From NCBI RefSeq assembly GCF_006363895.1, contig NZ_CP040953.1: a DNA stretch of 64,000 nucleotides; one strand, given 5' to 3'. The translations under genes and the position numbers were made by a program. This DNA is from Methylopumilus universalis. GTDB taxonomy: Bacteria; Pseudomonadota; Gammaproteobacteria; Burkholderiales; Methylophilaceae. Each line of letters starts with the position of its first letter. The stretch's first letter is position 1. This document shows, piece after piece, positions 8,528 through 17,208 of the stretch. The notes beneath the pieces are model-generated. The model saw only the letters and a list, made by a program, of their open reading frames with translations. It did not search any database and had not been told where the DNA came from.

Positions 8528-9049
8528 TTATTTCGTTTCAGCTAATTTCTTAAGTGCCGGAAGTCCTGAATCATACATTTCAGTCACAGCTTTAATTGCT
8601 GTCTCATCATCTTGACCAGGTGGAATTGGTGGATTGAGTTTGTAAACTCTATAAAAACGTCCTACCCATGTTACAGAAGATTCATTAGGGCCAGAACCCT
8701 TTGCTACAATAATAAATGAGTTATAGTCTGCCACAGGGACTGCGCCTTCTAAGATTTCATATTTTAACTTCATAGCCTCTTCATCGATACCTTTAAGTCT
8801 CTCAACGACCTTACCACCAGATTTTAGTGTAAGCGTTCTCAGGGTATCCTCACCTTTTTTTTCTACTTTGCTATCAGTTACAAGAGGTTGCCATTTTTGA
8901 AAATTACCAAAATCTTTAATGATTGCCCAGACCTTATCAGGCGACGCATTAATTTTGATTGATTTTTCAACTTTCTGGGGCGATGGACCATGAGCAAATA
9001 CATTAATTGATACGAATAAAAGGAAAAAGCCAATAATAATTTTTTTCAT
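8528..9049 (-). CDS. periplasmic SRPBCC protein, MxaD-like
   Basis: The 173-residue protein has a signal peptide (residues 1-19, KKIIIGFFLLFVSINVFA then HGPSP) followed by a START/SRPBCC fold (INASPDKVWAIIKDFGNFQKW). The HGP-SPQKVEKSIKINA opening closely resembles MxaD, the periplasmic 17-kDa protein that in methylotrophs helps electron transfer from methanol dehydrogenase to cytochrome cL. This supports a methylotroph, but no mxa or xox genes lie nearby, so the role is inferred. It is read on the minus strand and ends in a hairpin terminator at 8490-8508. A general polyketide-cyclase-like lipid-binding role is the alternative. Confidence 0.75.
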   Translation of the reverse strand: MKKIIIGFFLLFVSINVFAHGPSPQKVEKSIKINASPDKVWAIIKDFGNFQKWQPLVTDSKVEKKGEDTLRTLTLKSGGKVVERLKGIDEEAMKLKYEILEGAVPVADYNSFIIVAKGSGPNESSVTWVGRFYRVYKLNPPIPPGQDDETAIKAVTEMYDSGLPALKKLAETK

Positions 9050-9111
9050 TTGAATAGAGCCTTTTGGTGTTTAGTAAACTGGATAATTATAAATTGTTTT
9101 TATATATTACA

Positions 9112-10053
9112 TTAGTCAATTTTGATAAATTGACCAAAAGATCGACTTTGCTTCCCAGTTTTAATTTCATAGAGATATTCATGTTTAGCCAAGTCAATGA
9201 TCGAAATAGAGTCACTTCTCCAATTTGAAGTGACTAATATATTATCTCTTTCATCAATATCAATACCTTCAGGATTTCCACCTACTTTGATTTTTTTAAT
9301 TTCTTTTTTCATCTTAAGATCAATAACACTTACATTGTCATCTTGAGTGTTTGTAACAAATGCAAATTGGTTTCTTGTATCAGATACAACCCCATAAGGG
9401 TGATCTCCAACTTTAATAGTTTCTGTAGCGAATGATTGGGTATTCACGATAGATATTGAGTCATCTAAAACATTAACAACAAAAAGTAAGTTTTTGCTTA
9501 AGAAGAGGCCGTAAGGATGATTGCCTACCTTAATTTTCTTAACGAGATTCAAGTCAAATTGGTTATATATTTCGACAGTATTCTCATCGCGATTAGAAAT
9601 AAAAAGATATTTACCCTCAGCGTCACATATCATGCCAGATGGAGATTTGCCAACCGCTATTTTTTTAATAATTGTTAAAGATTTTGTTTCGATTATAAGA
9701 ATTTCACTATTAAACCAATCGCTCACATAGATGAAGTCTTCATTGGTTGACTTGGTAATTCCTACTGGTGTTCCGCCAATCTTTATTGTTTTAATAATAC
9801 GATTATGTTGAAGATCTAAAACATTTACAGAGGCATCATTTGAGTTTGTAATAAATGCATAGGATTTTTTTAGAGAAATAGTAATTCCGACAGGCCCTTT
9901 GCCTACTGAAATTTCTTGAATGACTTTTTTTTCTTTTAAATTAACAATGCTTACGGTATCAGAGCCTTGATTGGTTATGTAAGCAATAGGTGTGCTTGAG
10001 CAAGCACAAAGTAATAAATATAGAGCGAGTGAAATAAGTTTTTTAAAATTCAT
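9112..10053 (-). CDS. YVTN beta-propeller lipoprotein
   Basis: The 313-residue protein begins with a lipoprotein signal (LYLLLCACSS, lipidated Cys probably 19) followed by about seven blades of roughly 42 residues. The blades repeat a motif of the type V-G-x-x-P-x-G-I (for example GKGPVGI, GGTPVGI, GKSPSGM, GNHPYGL, GDHPYGV, GGNPEGI). This YVTN/YncE-like fold is seen in proteins near PQQ-dependent dehydrogenases, but no such enzyme is adjacent. Ligand and partner are unknown. It lies upstream of the MxaD-like gene on the same strand with a 62-base gap. Confidence 0.8.
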   Translation of the reverse strand: MNFKKLISLALYLLLCACSSTPIAYITNQGSDTVSIVNLKEKKVIQEISVGKGPVGITISLKKSYAFITNSNDASVNVLDLQHNRIIKTIKIGGTPVGITKSTNEDFIYVSDWFNSEILIIETKSLTIIKKIAVGKSPSGMICDAEGKYLFISNRDENTVEIYNQFDLNLVKKIKVGNHPYGLFLSKNLLFVVNVLDDSISIVNTQSFATETIKVGDHPYGVVSDTRNQFAFVTNTQDDNVSVIDLKMKKEIKKIKVGGNPEGIDIDERDNILVTSNWRSDSISIIDLAKHEYLYEIKTGKQSRSFGQFIKID

Positions 10054-10148
10054 AATTTAATTTTTTTCGTAATAGATTCTAGCTTTAATTCTTGCTTTTA
10101 TTTAAACTAAATCTATGAAAAAATTAAAGAAATACTTAGGGTGCCTTT

Positions 10149-10622
10149 ATGATTGATAAAGATGGTTATCGGCCAAATGTTGGTATTGTCATTTGCAATG
10201 CCGAGAATCAGGTTTTTTGGGCTAAACGGACACAAGAGCATGCATGGCAATTCCCTCAAGGCGGCATTCAAAAAGGCGAGGCACCAGAAGAGGCTATGTA
10301 TAGAGAGCTGATGGAGGAGGTTGGGTTAAAACCACATCATGTAGAAATACTTGGCCGTACAAAGGACTGGTTAAAATATGAAGTGCCTTCTCAATGGCTT
10401 CGGAGAGATTTTAGAGGTGTTTACAAAGGCCAAAAACAAATATGGTATCTCTTACGAATGAAGGGGCAAGATACCGATATCTTTTTAAGAAACACTAAGA
10501 AGCCTGAGTTTGATGCATGGCGCTGGCATGATTACTGGCTGCCTCTTGATGAGGTGATTGAATTTAAGAGAGATGTTTATAGGCTTGCTTTGAACGAACT
10601 TCGATTGTTTATAGATAATTAG
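10149..10622 (+). CDS. rppH: RNA pyrophosphohydrolase RppH
   Basis: Nudix hydrolase that removes pyrophosphate from triphosphorylated 5' ends of RNA and starts RNase E-dependent decay. The 157-residue protein starts with the family-specific DKDGYRPNVGIVICN and carries a full Nudix box at residues 38-60 (GGIQKGE ... RELMEEVGL). QFPQGGI just before it is the usual RppH form. The C-terminal basic extension is short. It is divergent from the propeller lipoprotein and ends one base from convergent psd. Confidence 0.95.
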   Translation: MIDKDGYRPNVGIVICNAENQVFWAKRTQEHAWQFPQGGIQKGEAPEEAMYRELMEEVGLKPHHVEILGRTKDWLKYEVPSQWLRRDFRGVYKGQKQIWYLLRMKGQDTDIFLRNTKKPEFDAWRWHDYWLPLDEVIEFKRDVYRLALNELRLFIDN

Positions 10623-10623
10623 T

Positions 10624-11268
10624 CTATTTTTTTAATTCAGCAATAATTGTTTCACCATTAAAAACTTTGTCGCCCAAAGTAACTTTTATCTTTGAATTGA
10701 TAGGTAAATACAAGTCAACACGTGAACCAAATCTTATAAAGCCATACCTTTCACCGACTTCTAATGCATCACCTTTATTTGCGTAGCATAAAATTCTTCT
10801 AGCAATTAACCCTGCAATTTGAACGCAAGTAATATCAAAACCTTCTTTTGTTTTTAAGTGAAGCGCGCATCTTTCGTTTTCCAAAGAAGCTTTTGATAGA
10901 GCTGCATTTAAAAATTTTCCAGGAAAATACCATTTATTAATAACAATTGATTTGATCGGGCTTTTATTTGAGTGCACATTAAAGACATTCATAAAGACAC
11001 TTACTTTAATTGCGCGTCTATTAAGATAATCGTCTTTACATTTTTCAATCACAATTACTTTGCCATCAGCTGCTGATACCACCATATTTTTTTTAGAGGG
11101 CGTGCTTCTTTTGGGATCTCTAAAAAATTGCAGAATAAATAAAGAGATTACCCAAAGAGGAATTGACCACAAAGCACATAGATTAAATACAAAAGCTGAT
11201 ATGACAATAGATGCTATTAGAAATGGCCAGCCTTCTTTTGCTATGATTGGGTAAGCTCTTTTTGCCAT
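10624..11268 (-). CDS. psd: phosphatidylserine decarboxylase proenzyme, short type
   Basis: Makes phosphatidylethanolamine from phosphatidylserine at the inner membrane using a self-generated pyruvoyl group. I start it at the ATG at 11268 (214 residues), because AKRAYPIIAKEGWPFL is the standard beginning of this family; a TTG at 11292 in the same frame would overlap ilvC. Two N-terminal membrane helices are followed by the FRDP segment and the FGSRVDLYLP cleavage motif, where Gly181-Ser182 is the self-cleavage site. It is 4 bases downstream of ilvC. In many betaproteobacteria pssA follows next, but here convergent rppH does. Confidence 0.93.
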   Translation of the reverse strand: MAKRAYPIIAKEGWPFLIASIVISAFVFNLCALWSIPLWVISLFILQFFRDPKRSTPSKKNMVVSAADGKVIVIEKCKDDYLNRRAIKVSVFMNVFNVHSNKSPIKSIVINKWYFPGKFLNAALSKASLENERCALHLKTKEGFDITCVQIAGLIARRILCYANKGDALEVGERYGFIRFGSRVDLYLPINSKIKVTLGDKVFNGETIIAELKK

Positions 11269-11272
11269 GGAG

Positions 11273-12289
11273 CTAGTTTTTACTTTGATCAACGAGCTTA
11301 TTCTTAGCGATCCAAGGCATCATTGATCTAAGTTGCGAGCCAACTTTTTCGATAGGATGTTCAGCGTTGAGTCTTCGTCTTGCGGTCATTTCTGGATAGT
11401 TTGTTTTTCCTTCAAGGATAAAACGTTTAGCATATTCTCCATTTTGAATATTTTTTAAAGCTTCTTTCATAGCTAACTTGGCTTCATTGCCGATAACTTT
11501 AGGGCCAGTTACGTACTCTCCGAATTCAGCGTTATTTGAGATAGAGTAGTTCATATTAGCAATACCACCTTCGTACATTAAATCTACAATAAGTTTCAGC
11601 TCATGCAAGCATTCAAAATAAGCCATTTCTGGAGCGTAGCCTGCTTCAGTTAATGTTTCAAAGCCTGCTTTGACAAGCTCAACTGCGCCACCACATAAAA
11701 CAGCTTGTTCTCCAAATAAATCAGTTTCAGTTTCCTCACGGAAATCTGTTTCAATGACGCCCCCTTTAGTGCCGCCGTTTGCAGCCGCATATGAAAGTGC
11801 AATTTCTTTTGCTTTGCCAGATTTGTTTTGATAAATAGCAATTAATGAAGGCACGCCACCACCTTTAAGATATTCTGAGCGCACTGTATGACCAGGACCT
11901 TTTGGTGCAATCATAATGACATCCAGATCATCCCTTGGAATAATTTGGTTGTAGTGAATATTAAATCCGTGAGCGAAAGCTAATACAGCATTTTTTTTCA
12001 AGAATGGCGCAACTTCTTGATGGAAAATCTGAGGCATTGTTTCATCGGGTATTAAAAGCATTACGACATCAGCATTTTTGACAGCCTCATTAATTTCTAA
12101 AACGTTATGTCCTGCACTTTTGGCTTTATCCCATGATGCGCCACCTTTTCTAAGAGCAACAGTGACGTTGACGCCTGATTCTTTAAGATTGGCTGCGTGA
12201 GCGTGGCCCTGTGAGCCGTAACCAACAATAACAACATTCAATTTTTTAATTAAATTTAAATCAGCATCTTTATCGTAGTAAACCTTCAT
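11273..12289 (-). CDS. ilvC: ketol-acid reductoisomerase
   Basis: NADPH-dependent isomeroreduction of acetolactate and acetohydroxybutyrate in valine, leucine and isoleucine synthesis. At 338 residues it is a class I (short) enzyme. The Rossmann motif GYGSQGHAHAANL sits near 24-36, with Arg/Ser coenzyme residues in LRKGGASWDKA, which points to NADPH. The metal-binding segment includes TDLFGEQAVLCGG and the C-terminal knotted domain is complete. It follows ilvH after 20 bases in ilvB-ilvH-ilvC-psd. Confidence 0.98.
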   Translation of the reverse strand: MKVYYDKDADLNLIKKLNVVIVGYGSQGHAHAANLKESGVNVTVALRKGGASWDKAKSAGHNVLEINEAVKNADVVMLLIPDETMPQIFHQEVAPFLKKNAVLAFAHGFNIHYNQIIPRDDLDVIMIAPKGPGHTVRSEYLKGGGVPSLIAIYQNKSGKAKEIALSYAAANGGTKGGVIETDFREETETDLFGEQAVLCGGAVELVKAGFETLTEAGYAPEMAYFECLHELKLIVDLMYEGGIANMNYSISNNAEFGEYVTGPKVIGNEAKLAMKEALKNIQNGEYAKRFILEGKTNYPEMTARRRLNAEHPIEKVGSQLRSMMPWIAKNKLVDQSKN

Positions 12290-12309
12290 AATAACCTTTC
12301 AGTTTTAAT

Positions 12310-12801
12310 TTATACTTTTAAAATTCTATCACCGCGTCCAATTCCTGACGCACCAGTTCTCACTGTTTCTAAAATAGCAGCTTTATCAATGCTTTCAATA
12401 TAAGCGTCTAATTTGCTAGATGATCCTGTTATCTCAATAGTAAATGAGCTATCAGAAACATCGATAATTCGGCCTCGGAAAATATCACACATTCTTTGCA
12501 TCTCATCCCGATACTGAGCATTTGCTTTAACTTTAACTATCATTAGTTCCCGCTCAATAAATTTGCCATCATTTAAATCTAGGACTTTTACAACATCAAT
12601 TAATTTATTAAGTTGTTTAATGATTTGTTCAATAATTTCATCTGAACCAGAAGTCACAATCGTCATTCTTGAGAGCGTTGCATCTTCGGTAGGTGCAACA
12701 GTCAAAGATTCAATGTTGTAACCCCTCGCAGAGAATAACCCTGAAACTCTGGATAAAGCACCAGATTCATTTTCCATTAAAAGAGAAATAATATGTCTCA
12801 T
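12310..12801 (-). CDS. ilvH: acetolactate synthase small (regulatory) subunit
   Basis: Regulatory partner of the IlvB catalytic subunit, conferring valine feedback inhibition and stabilising activity. The 163 residues match the usual IlvH length: an N-terminal ACT domain (RHIISLLMENESGALSRVSG; the GYNIESL valine-site segment is intact) followed by the ALS_ss_C domain. It begins directly after the ilvB stop with no spacer, so the subunits are expected to be made in fixed ratio. Confidence 0.97.
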   Translation of the reverse strand: MRHIISLLMENESGALSRVSGLFSARGYNIESLTVAPTEDATLSRMTIVTSGSDEIIEQIIKQLNKLIDVVKVLDLNDGKFIERELMIVKVKANAQYRDEMQRMCDIFRGRIIDVSDSSFTIEITGSSSKLDAYIESIDKAAILETVRTGASGIGRGDRILKV

Positions 12802-14520
12802 TTATAGATCCTCAGCTGTAATCATTTCTGATAAGCCTTTTCCATTAGGAATCATTGGAAATACATTTTCTTTTTGATCTGTAATAAAGTCCATAAAGAC
12901 CAAGCGCTCTTTTAGTTTGCTGCTAAAAGCTTCTTTGAGAGCTGGCTCAACATCACTTGGTTTTTCAATTTTCATTCCAACATGGCCATAAGCTTCGGCT
13001 AATTTTACAAAATCAGGCAATGCTTCCATATAGGATTCTGCGTAGCGATTGCCATAAAAAAATTCTTGCCACTGCCTTACCATTCCCATGTATCGATTAT
13101 TAAGATTAATAATCTTGATAGGTAAGTGAAATTGTTTGCATGTAGATAGCTCTTGAATACACATTTGTATGGAAGCTTCACCGGTGACACATGCAACCTG
13201 GGCATCAGGATGAGCTAATTGAGCGCCCATCGCATAAGGCAATCCAACCCCCATGGTTCCAAGTCCACCAGAATTAATCCATCTTCTAGGCTTATCAAAT
13301 GGATAATATTGCGCTGCCCACATTTGATGTTGACCTACATCAGAAGTAATAAAAGCATCGCCTTTTGTGACCTTATGAAGGGTTTGAATAACAAATTGAG
13401 GTTTAATTAGTTTTTTGTCATTTTTAAAACTTAGGCAATTCAACGATCTCCATTGGTCAATTTCTTTAAACCAATGTTTAAGAGATGTATTTTGTTTTAT
13501 TTTTTCTTTAGATAAAAGATCATTAAGTTCGGTAAGAACTGAAATGACATCACCTACGATAGGTATATCAATCTTCACTCTTTTAGAGATGGATGATGGA
13601 TCTATATCGATATGAATGATTGTTTTTGGTTTGGATAAAAAATGCTCTGGATTACCAATCACTCTGTCGTCGAAACGAGCGCCAACAGCCAACAATACAT
13701 CACATTCTTGCATAGCCATATTCGCTTCATAGGTGCCATGCATACCTAACATACCTAGAAATTGCTTATCACTTGCTGGAAAGCCACCTAAGCCCATAAG
13801 CGTGCTTGTTATAGGAGCTCCAATGGTACGAACAAATTTAGTTAATTGTGAAGAGGCATCACCCAATACAACGCCACCACCTGAGTAGATCATTGGTTTT
13901 TTTGCACTTAAAAGAAGTGACAATGCTTTTTTGATTTGGCCGCTATGACCCTTAATAATAGGGTTATAAGATCTTAAATGGACTGATTTAGGGTAGTTAA
14001 ACTCATATTTTTCGGCTGTGATGTCTTTTGGGATATCAACCAAAACAGGACCAGGCCTTCCGCTCGATGCAACATAAAAAGCTTTTTTCATTGTAGATGC
14101 AATGTCTTTAATATCTTTAACTAAGAAATTGTGTTTTACACATGGACGAGTAATACCTACCGTGTCACATTCCTGAAAGGCGTCTTGCCCAATAGCGTAA
14201 GTTGGAACTTGACCGCTAATAATCACCATAGGAATGGAGTCCATATAGGCTGTAGCAATACCTGTCACAGCATTGGTAGCTCCTGGGCCTGAAGTTACAA
14301 GAGCGACGCCAACTTTTCCAGTAGATCTTGAGTATGCATCAGCCGCATGAACGGCTGCTTGTTCATGACGAACTAGGACATGCTTAAATTTATTTTGCTG
14401 AAAAACAGCATCATAAATATTAAGGACAGCGCCACCAGGATAACCAAAGACGAATTTGACTTTTTCCTCGTGAAGGCATCGAATAACAATTTCTGCTCCA
14501 GAAATGTGATTTGAGTTCAT
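12802..14520 (-). CDS. ilvB: acetolactate synthase large (catalytic) subunit
   Basis: Thiamine-diphosphate enzyme condensing two pyruvates, or pyruvate and 2-oxobutyrate, the first common step of branched-chain amino acid synthesis. It has 572 residues with all three TPP-enzyme domains. The N-terminal catalytic Glu is in HEQAAVHAAD, FAD-binding residues are in the middle domain, and the C-terminal cofactor segment reads VTGEASIQMCIQELST followed by NLNNRYMGM. The canonical GDG of the metal-cofactor motif is GEA here; GEG forms occur in related bacteria as far as I recall, so activity is still expected. First gene of ilvB-ilvH-ilvC-psd, with a promoter candidate at 14563-14591. Confidence 0.96.
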   Translation of the reverse strand: MNSNHISGAEIVIRCLHEEKVKFVFGYPGGAVLNIYDAVFQQNKFKHVLVRHEQAAVHAADAYSRSTGKVGVALVTSGPGATNAVTGIATAYMDSIPMVIISGQVPTYAIGQDAFQECDTVGITRPCVKHNFLVKDIKDIASTMKKAFYVASSGRPGPVLVDIPKDITAEKYEFNYPKSVHLRSYNPIIKGHSGQIKKALSLLLSAKKPMIYSGGGVVLGDASSQLTKFVRTIGAPITSTLMGLGGFPASDKQFLGMLGMHGTYEANMAMQECDVLLAVGARFDDRVIGNPEHFLSKPKTIIHIDIDPSSISKRVKIDIPIVGDVISVLTELNDLLSKEKIKQNTSLKHWFKEIDQWRSLNCLSFKNDKKLIKPQFVIQTLHKVTKGDAFITSDVGQHQMWAAQYYPFDKPRRWINSGGLGTMGVGLPYAMGAQLAHPDAQVACVTGEASIQMCIQELSTCKQFHLPIKIINLNNRYMGMVRQWQEFFYGNRYAESYMEALPDFVKLAEAYGHVGMKIEKPSDVEPALKEAFSSKLKERLVFMDFITDQKENVFPMIPNGKGLSEMITAEDL

Positions 14521-14562
14521 AGAATTATTGATTGTAATTAATGAGATAGCTATAAACCCTCA

Positions 14563-14591
14563 ACCTTAACGCTTTAAGCGTATTTGGTCAA
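14563..14591 (-). promoter_or_regulatory. ilvB promoter candidate with palindrome in its spacer
   Basis: On the minus strand TTGACC (14586-14591) and TAAGGT (14563-14568) are separated by exactly 17 bases. The spacer begins with or contains a palindrome at 14569-14581 with 6-base arms (ACGCTT / AAGCGT) around one central base. It sits just after the nadC stop and about 45 bases before the ilvB ATG. The -35 is good and the -10 weak. No leader peptide rich in Ile, Val or Leu codons is visible in the 73-base gap. Confidence 0.45.
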
Positions 14592-14593
14592 GT

Positions 14594-15460
14594 TTAGAGA
14601 CTTTTAAAAGTCTCAATTTTCATAGATAAATCAATTGCTTTGATATTTTTTGTGAGTGAGCCTAGAGAGATTCTATTTACGCCCGTGAGTGCAATTTTTT
14701 TAACATTTTTTAGCGTAATGTTTCCTGACGCCTCAAGAATCGCTCTTTTTTTATTAATAAGTACAGCTTTATTAAGATTTTTAATATTAAAGTTATCTAA
14801 CAATATATTTTTAAAGCCTAGTTCAAGAAATTTTTTCAATTGATCAAGATTTTCAACTTCAATTTGAATATCTTTATTTTTGGCATGTTTCAGGGCGAGG
14901 GGAAGTAAATTATCTATTTTTTTAGTGGATTTAATATGGTTTTCTTTGATAAGTATTTGATCATAAAGTCCAATACGCTGATTATTGCCGCCCCCGATCG
15001 TGACAGCATATTTTTGTGCAATTCTTAACCCCGGGATTGTTTTGCGTGTATCAAAGATTTTTGCATCAGTGTTTGAAATAGCTTTGACATATTGCTGTGT
15101 AATCGTTGATGTAGAAGATAGAGTTTGTAAGAAATTAAGCGCTACCCTTTCTCCAGTGAGAATCGGTCTTGCTCTTCCGTAAATCTCACAAAGCCTTTGA
15201 TTTTTTTTTACAATTTCACCTTCTTTAACAAGCCACTTTATTTTGATTTTTGGGTCTAGCATCAAGAAGGTAGAGTTAAACCAAGGAATGCCAGAAATGA
15301 TGGCTGACTCTTTAGATTTAACATAAGCCATTGCAAACGATTTTGCTTCGATAAGTTGGGCCGATAAATCAATATTGGCTATATCTTCCTGGAGCGCCGT
15401 TTTGATATTTTTTCGAATGGCTTCAATCAAAGTTTTCTTATTTATTTTTGATCTTTGCAT
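14594..15460 (-). CDS. nadC: nicotinate-nucleotide pyrophosphorylase (carboxylating)
   Basis: Quinolinate phosphoribosyltransferase of de novo NAD synthesis, forming nicotinate mononucleotide from quinolinate and PRPP. Starting at the ATG at 15460 gives 288 residues, within the family range; a TTG six codons upstream is a less likely start. DTRKTIPGLRIAQKYAV near the middle is the signature phosphate-binding segment, and GGGNNQRIGLYDQILIKENH follows with catalytic Lys and Glu. The partner NadE (31563-33158) is also in this window. Divergent from the glutathione S-transferase gene. Confidence 0.94.
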   Translation of the reverse strand: MQRSKINKKTLIEAIRKNIKTALQEDIANIDLSAQLIEAKSFAMAYVKSKESAIISGIPWFNSTFLMLDPKIKIKWLVKEGEIVKKNQRLCEIYGRARPILTGERVALNFLQTLSSTSTITQQYVKAISNTDAKIFDTRKTIPGLRIAQKYAVTIGGGNNQRIGLYDQILIKENHIKSTKKIDNLLPLALKHAKNKDIQIEVENLDQLKKFLELGFKNILLDNFNIKNLNKAVLINKKRAILEASGNITLKNVKKIALTGVNRISLGSLTKNIKAIDLSMKIETFKSL

Positions 15461-15514
15461 AATGTAGAAGCTTATCAAATTATAATAAATTTAGTTTTTT
15501 TAATTGAGAGAAAA

Positions 15515-16126
15515 ATGAAGCTTTTTTATTCAAACAATAGCCCGTACGCTAGAAAAATAAGAATTTTAATTCATGAGAAAAAAGTTGCAGTGACTTTAGA
15601 GAAGGTGGTACTTACTAATAAAAATTGCACTATTCACGAATACAATCCTTTAGCTAAAGTGCCTACATTAGTGGTAAACGATATATCAATTTTTGATTCA
15701 CCGGTGATAGCTGAATATGTGGACCATAAGAGCGGCCCGCTTTATTTAATACCTAGTGATTTTGATAAAAAAATATTACTAAAAAGATGGGAAGCTATAG
15801 CTGATGGATTATGCGATGCAGCAGTTGCAATTATGTTGGAAAAAAGAAGGCCGGCCTCTCAACAGAATCCTGATGTTTTTGAAAAGCAAATGAAAAAGAT
15901 TAGGTTAAGCCTTAAATGGCTTAATCGAGAGATGGAAGGCAAACAATATTACCTAGAGGATACATTTTCATATGCTGATATAGCAGTCGGAAGTGCTTTG
16001 GGATACGTTCAATTAAGATATCCTGAAATTGACTTTAAGAATGAATATCTAAATCTATATGACTTGTACGAATTGCTTATGCAGCGACCATCTTTTCAGA
16101 CAACGGTTCCTGAGCCTTATCTATAG
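15515..16126 (+). CDS. glutathione S-transferase family protein (YibF-like)
   Basis: A 203-residue cytosolic protein with an N-terminal thioredoxin-like GST domain (MKLFYSNNSPYARKIRIL, with NPLAKVPTL and FDSPVIAEY providing the glutathione site) and a C-terminal helical domain. The pattern most resembles E. coli YibF; it is not SspA, whose N-terminus differs. I chose the ATG at 15515, which has a GAGAG ribosome site; upstream in-frame codons precede the family start. A TATAAT at 15481-15486 may be the -10. Its last 50 bases overlap the 3' end of convergent mnmA. Substrate unknown. Confidence 0.85.
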   Translation: MKLFYSNNSPYARKIRILIHEKKVAVTLEKVVLTNKNCTIHEYNPLAKVPTLVVNDISIFDSPVIAEYVDHKSGPLYLIPSDFDKKILLKRWEAIADGLCDAAVAIMLEKRRPASQQNPDVFEKQMKKIRLSLKWLNREMEGKQYYLEDTFSYADIAVGSALGYVQLRYPEIDFKNEYLNLYDLYELLMQRPSFQTTVPEPYL

Positions 16127-17204
16127 CACTTTCAATAATAGCTCCGCCTAAACATACATTGCTCTCATAAACTACCACAGATTGACCGGGGGTAATGGCC
16201 CATTGTTTTTGCCCAAAAAATATTTCAACTGAATCATCTTTTATCATATCAATTTCACAGGGGGCATCAGGTTGGCGGTATCTTGTTTTAGCACCATACA
16301 CCCAATGTTTTTCTGGTAACGCCCCATCTATCCAGTGAGCTTTCTTCGCAACTAATCCATCTTTAAATAACAGGGGATGGGTATGCCCTTGAGCAACAAT
16401 AAGTACATTTTCTTTAATATTTTTTTCAACTACAAACCAAGGCTCGCCATTGCTTGTTTTGGAGCCGCCGATGCCAAGCCCCTGTCTTTGGCCAAGAGTA
16501 TAAAACATAAGGCCTATATGCTCTCCCAAAGTCTTTCCGTGTTCATCTTTAATGGGGCCTGGAGAATTCTCTATGTATTTATTCAAAAATTCTGTAAAGG
16601 GTCTTTCGCCAATAAAACATATACCCGTCGAGTCTTTTTTATCGCTGTTATGTAAGCCTTCTTTTTTAGCAATCTCCCTTACATCTTTTTTAAGAAGATT
16701 ACCTAAAGGAAATAAAGACTTTGAGAGTTGATGTTGATTAAGGCGATACAAAAAATAACTTTGATCTTTTGTTGAATCGTCTGCTTTAAGAAGCCTATAA
16801 AGGCCATCTGCTTCTTTTATTTGTGCGTAATGACCAGTCGCAATCTTGTCGGCCCCCATTGAAATTGCATGATTTAAAAAAGCATTAAATTTAATTTCAG
16901 AATTACATAAAATATCTGGATTCGGAGTTCTGCCACTTTTAATTTCATTAATAAATTCAGAAAATACCTTTTCCTTATATTCTTTGCTGAAGTTTACTAC
17001 TTCAATATCAATGCCAATTTTATCGGCAACAGATACTGCATCCAAAAGATCTTGTTTGCTTGAGCAATACTCATCATCATCGTCATCTTCCCAATTTTTC
17101 ATGAAGAGACCAACGACTTTATAACCTTGGTTTTTTAAGAGTAAAGCAGCTACAGAAGAGTCAACGCCGCCTGATAAACCTACAATGACTTTACTTTTTT
17201 GCAT
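16077..17204 (-). CDS. mnmA: tRNA-specific 2-thiouridylase MnmA
   Basis: Places sulfur on C2 of wobble uridine 34 in tRNA-Lys, -Glu and -Gln, taking persulfide sulfur from the IscS/Tus relay. The 375-residue protein opens with the ATP pyrophosphatase loop GLSGGVDSS at 9-17. The catalytic pair Cys100 (NPDILCN) and Cys196 (STGICFIGER) is present, as is GHYAQI. The C-terminal barrel domain is complete, ending 50 bases inside the convergent GST gene. It starts 4 bases after proC, so yggS-proC-mnmA is one transcription unit. Confidence 0.97.
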   Translation of the reverse strand: MQKSKVIVGLSGGVDSSVAALLLKNQGYKVVGLFMKNWEDDDDDEYCSSKQDLLDAVSVADKIGIDIEVVNFSKEYKEKVFSEFINEIKSGRTPNPDILCNSEIKFNAFLNHAISMGADKIATGHYAQIKEADGLYRLLKADDSTKDQSYFLYRLNQHQLSKSLFPLGNLLKKDVREIAKKEGLHNSDKKDSTGICFIGERPFTEFLNKYIENSPGPIKDEHGKTLGEHIGLMFYTLGQRQGLGIGGSKTSNGEPWFVVEKNIKENVLIVAQGHTHPLLFKDGLVAKKAHWIDGALPEKHWVYGAKTRYRQPDAPCEIDMIKDDSVEIFFGQKQWAITPGQSVVVYESNVCLGGAIIESAIDKAQEPLSEKMVAA

Positions 17205-17208
17205 TTAA

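Noticed and set aside
11269..11292. TTG start for psd overlapping ilvC
   Set aside because: The ATG at 11268 gives the family N-terminus and avoids overlap with ilvC.
15515..16126. Stringent starvation protein A
   Set aside because: The protein has the GST N-terminus with SPYARK, closer to YibF; the SspA-specific regions and neighbours (sspB, petABC) are missing.
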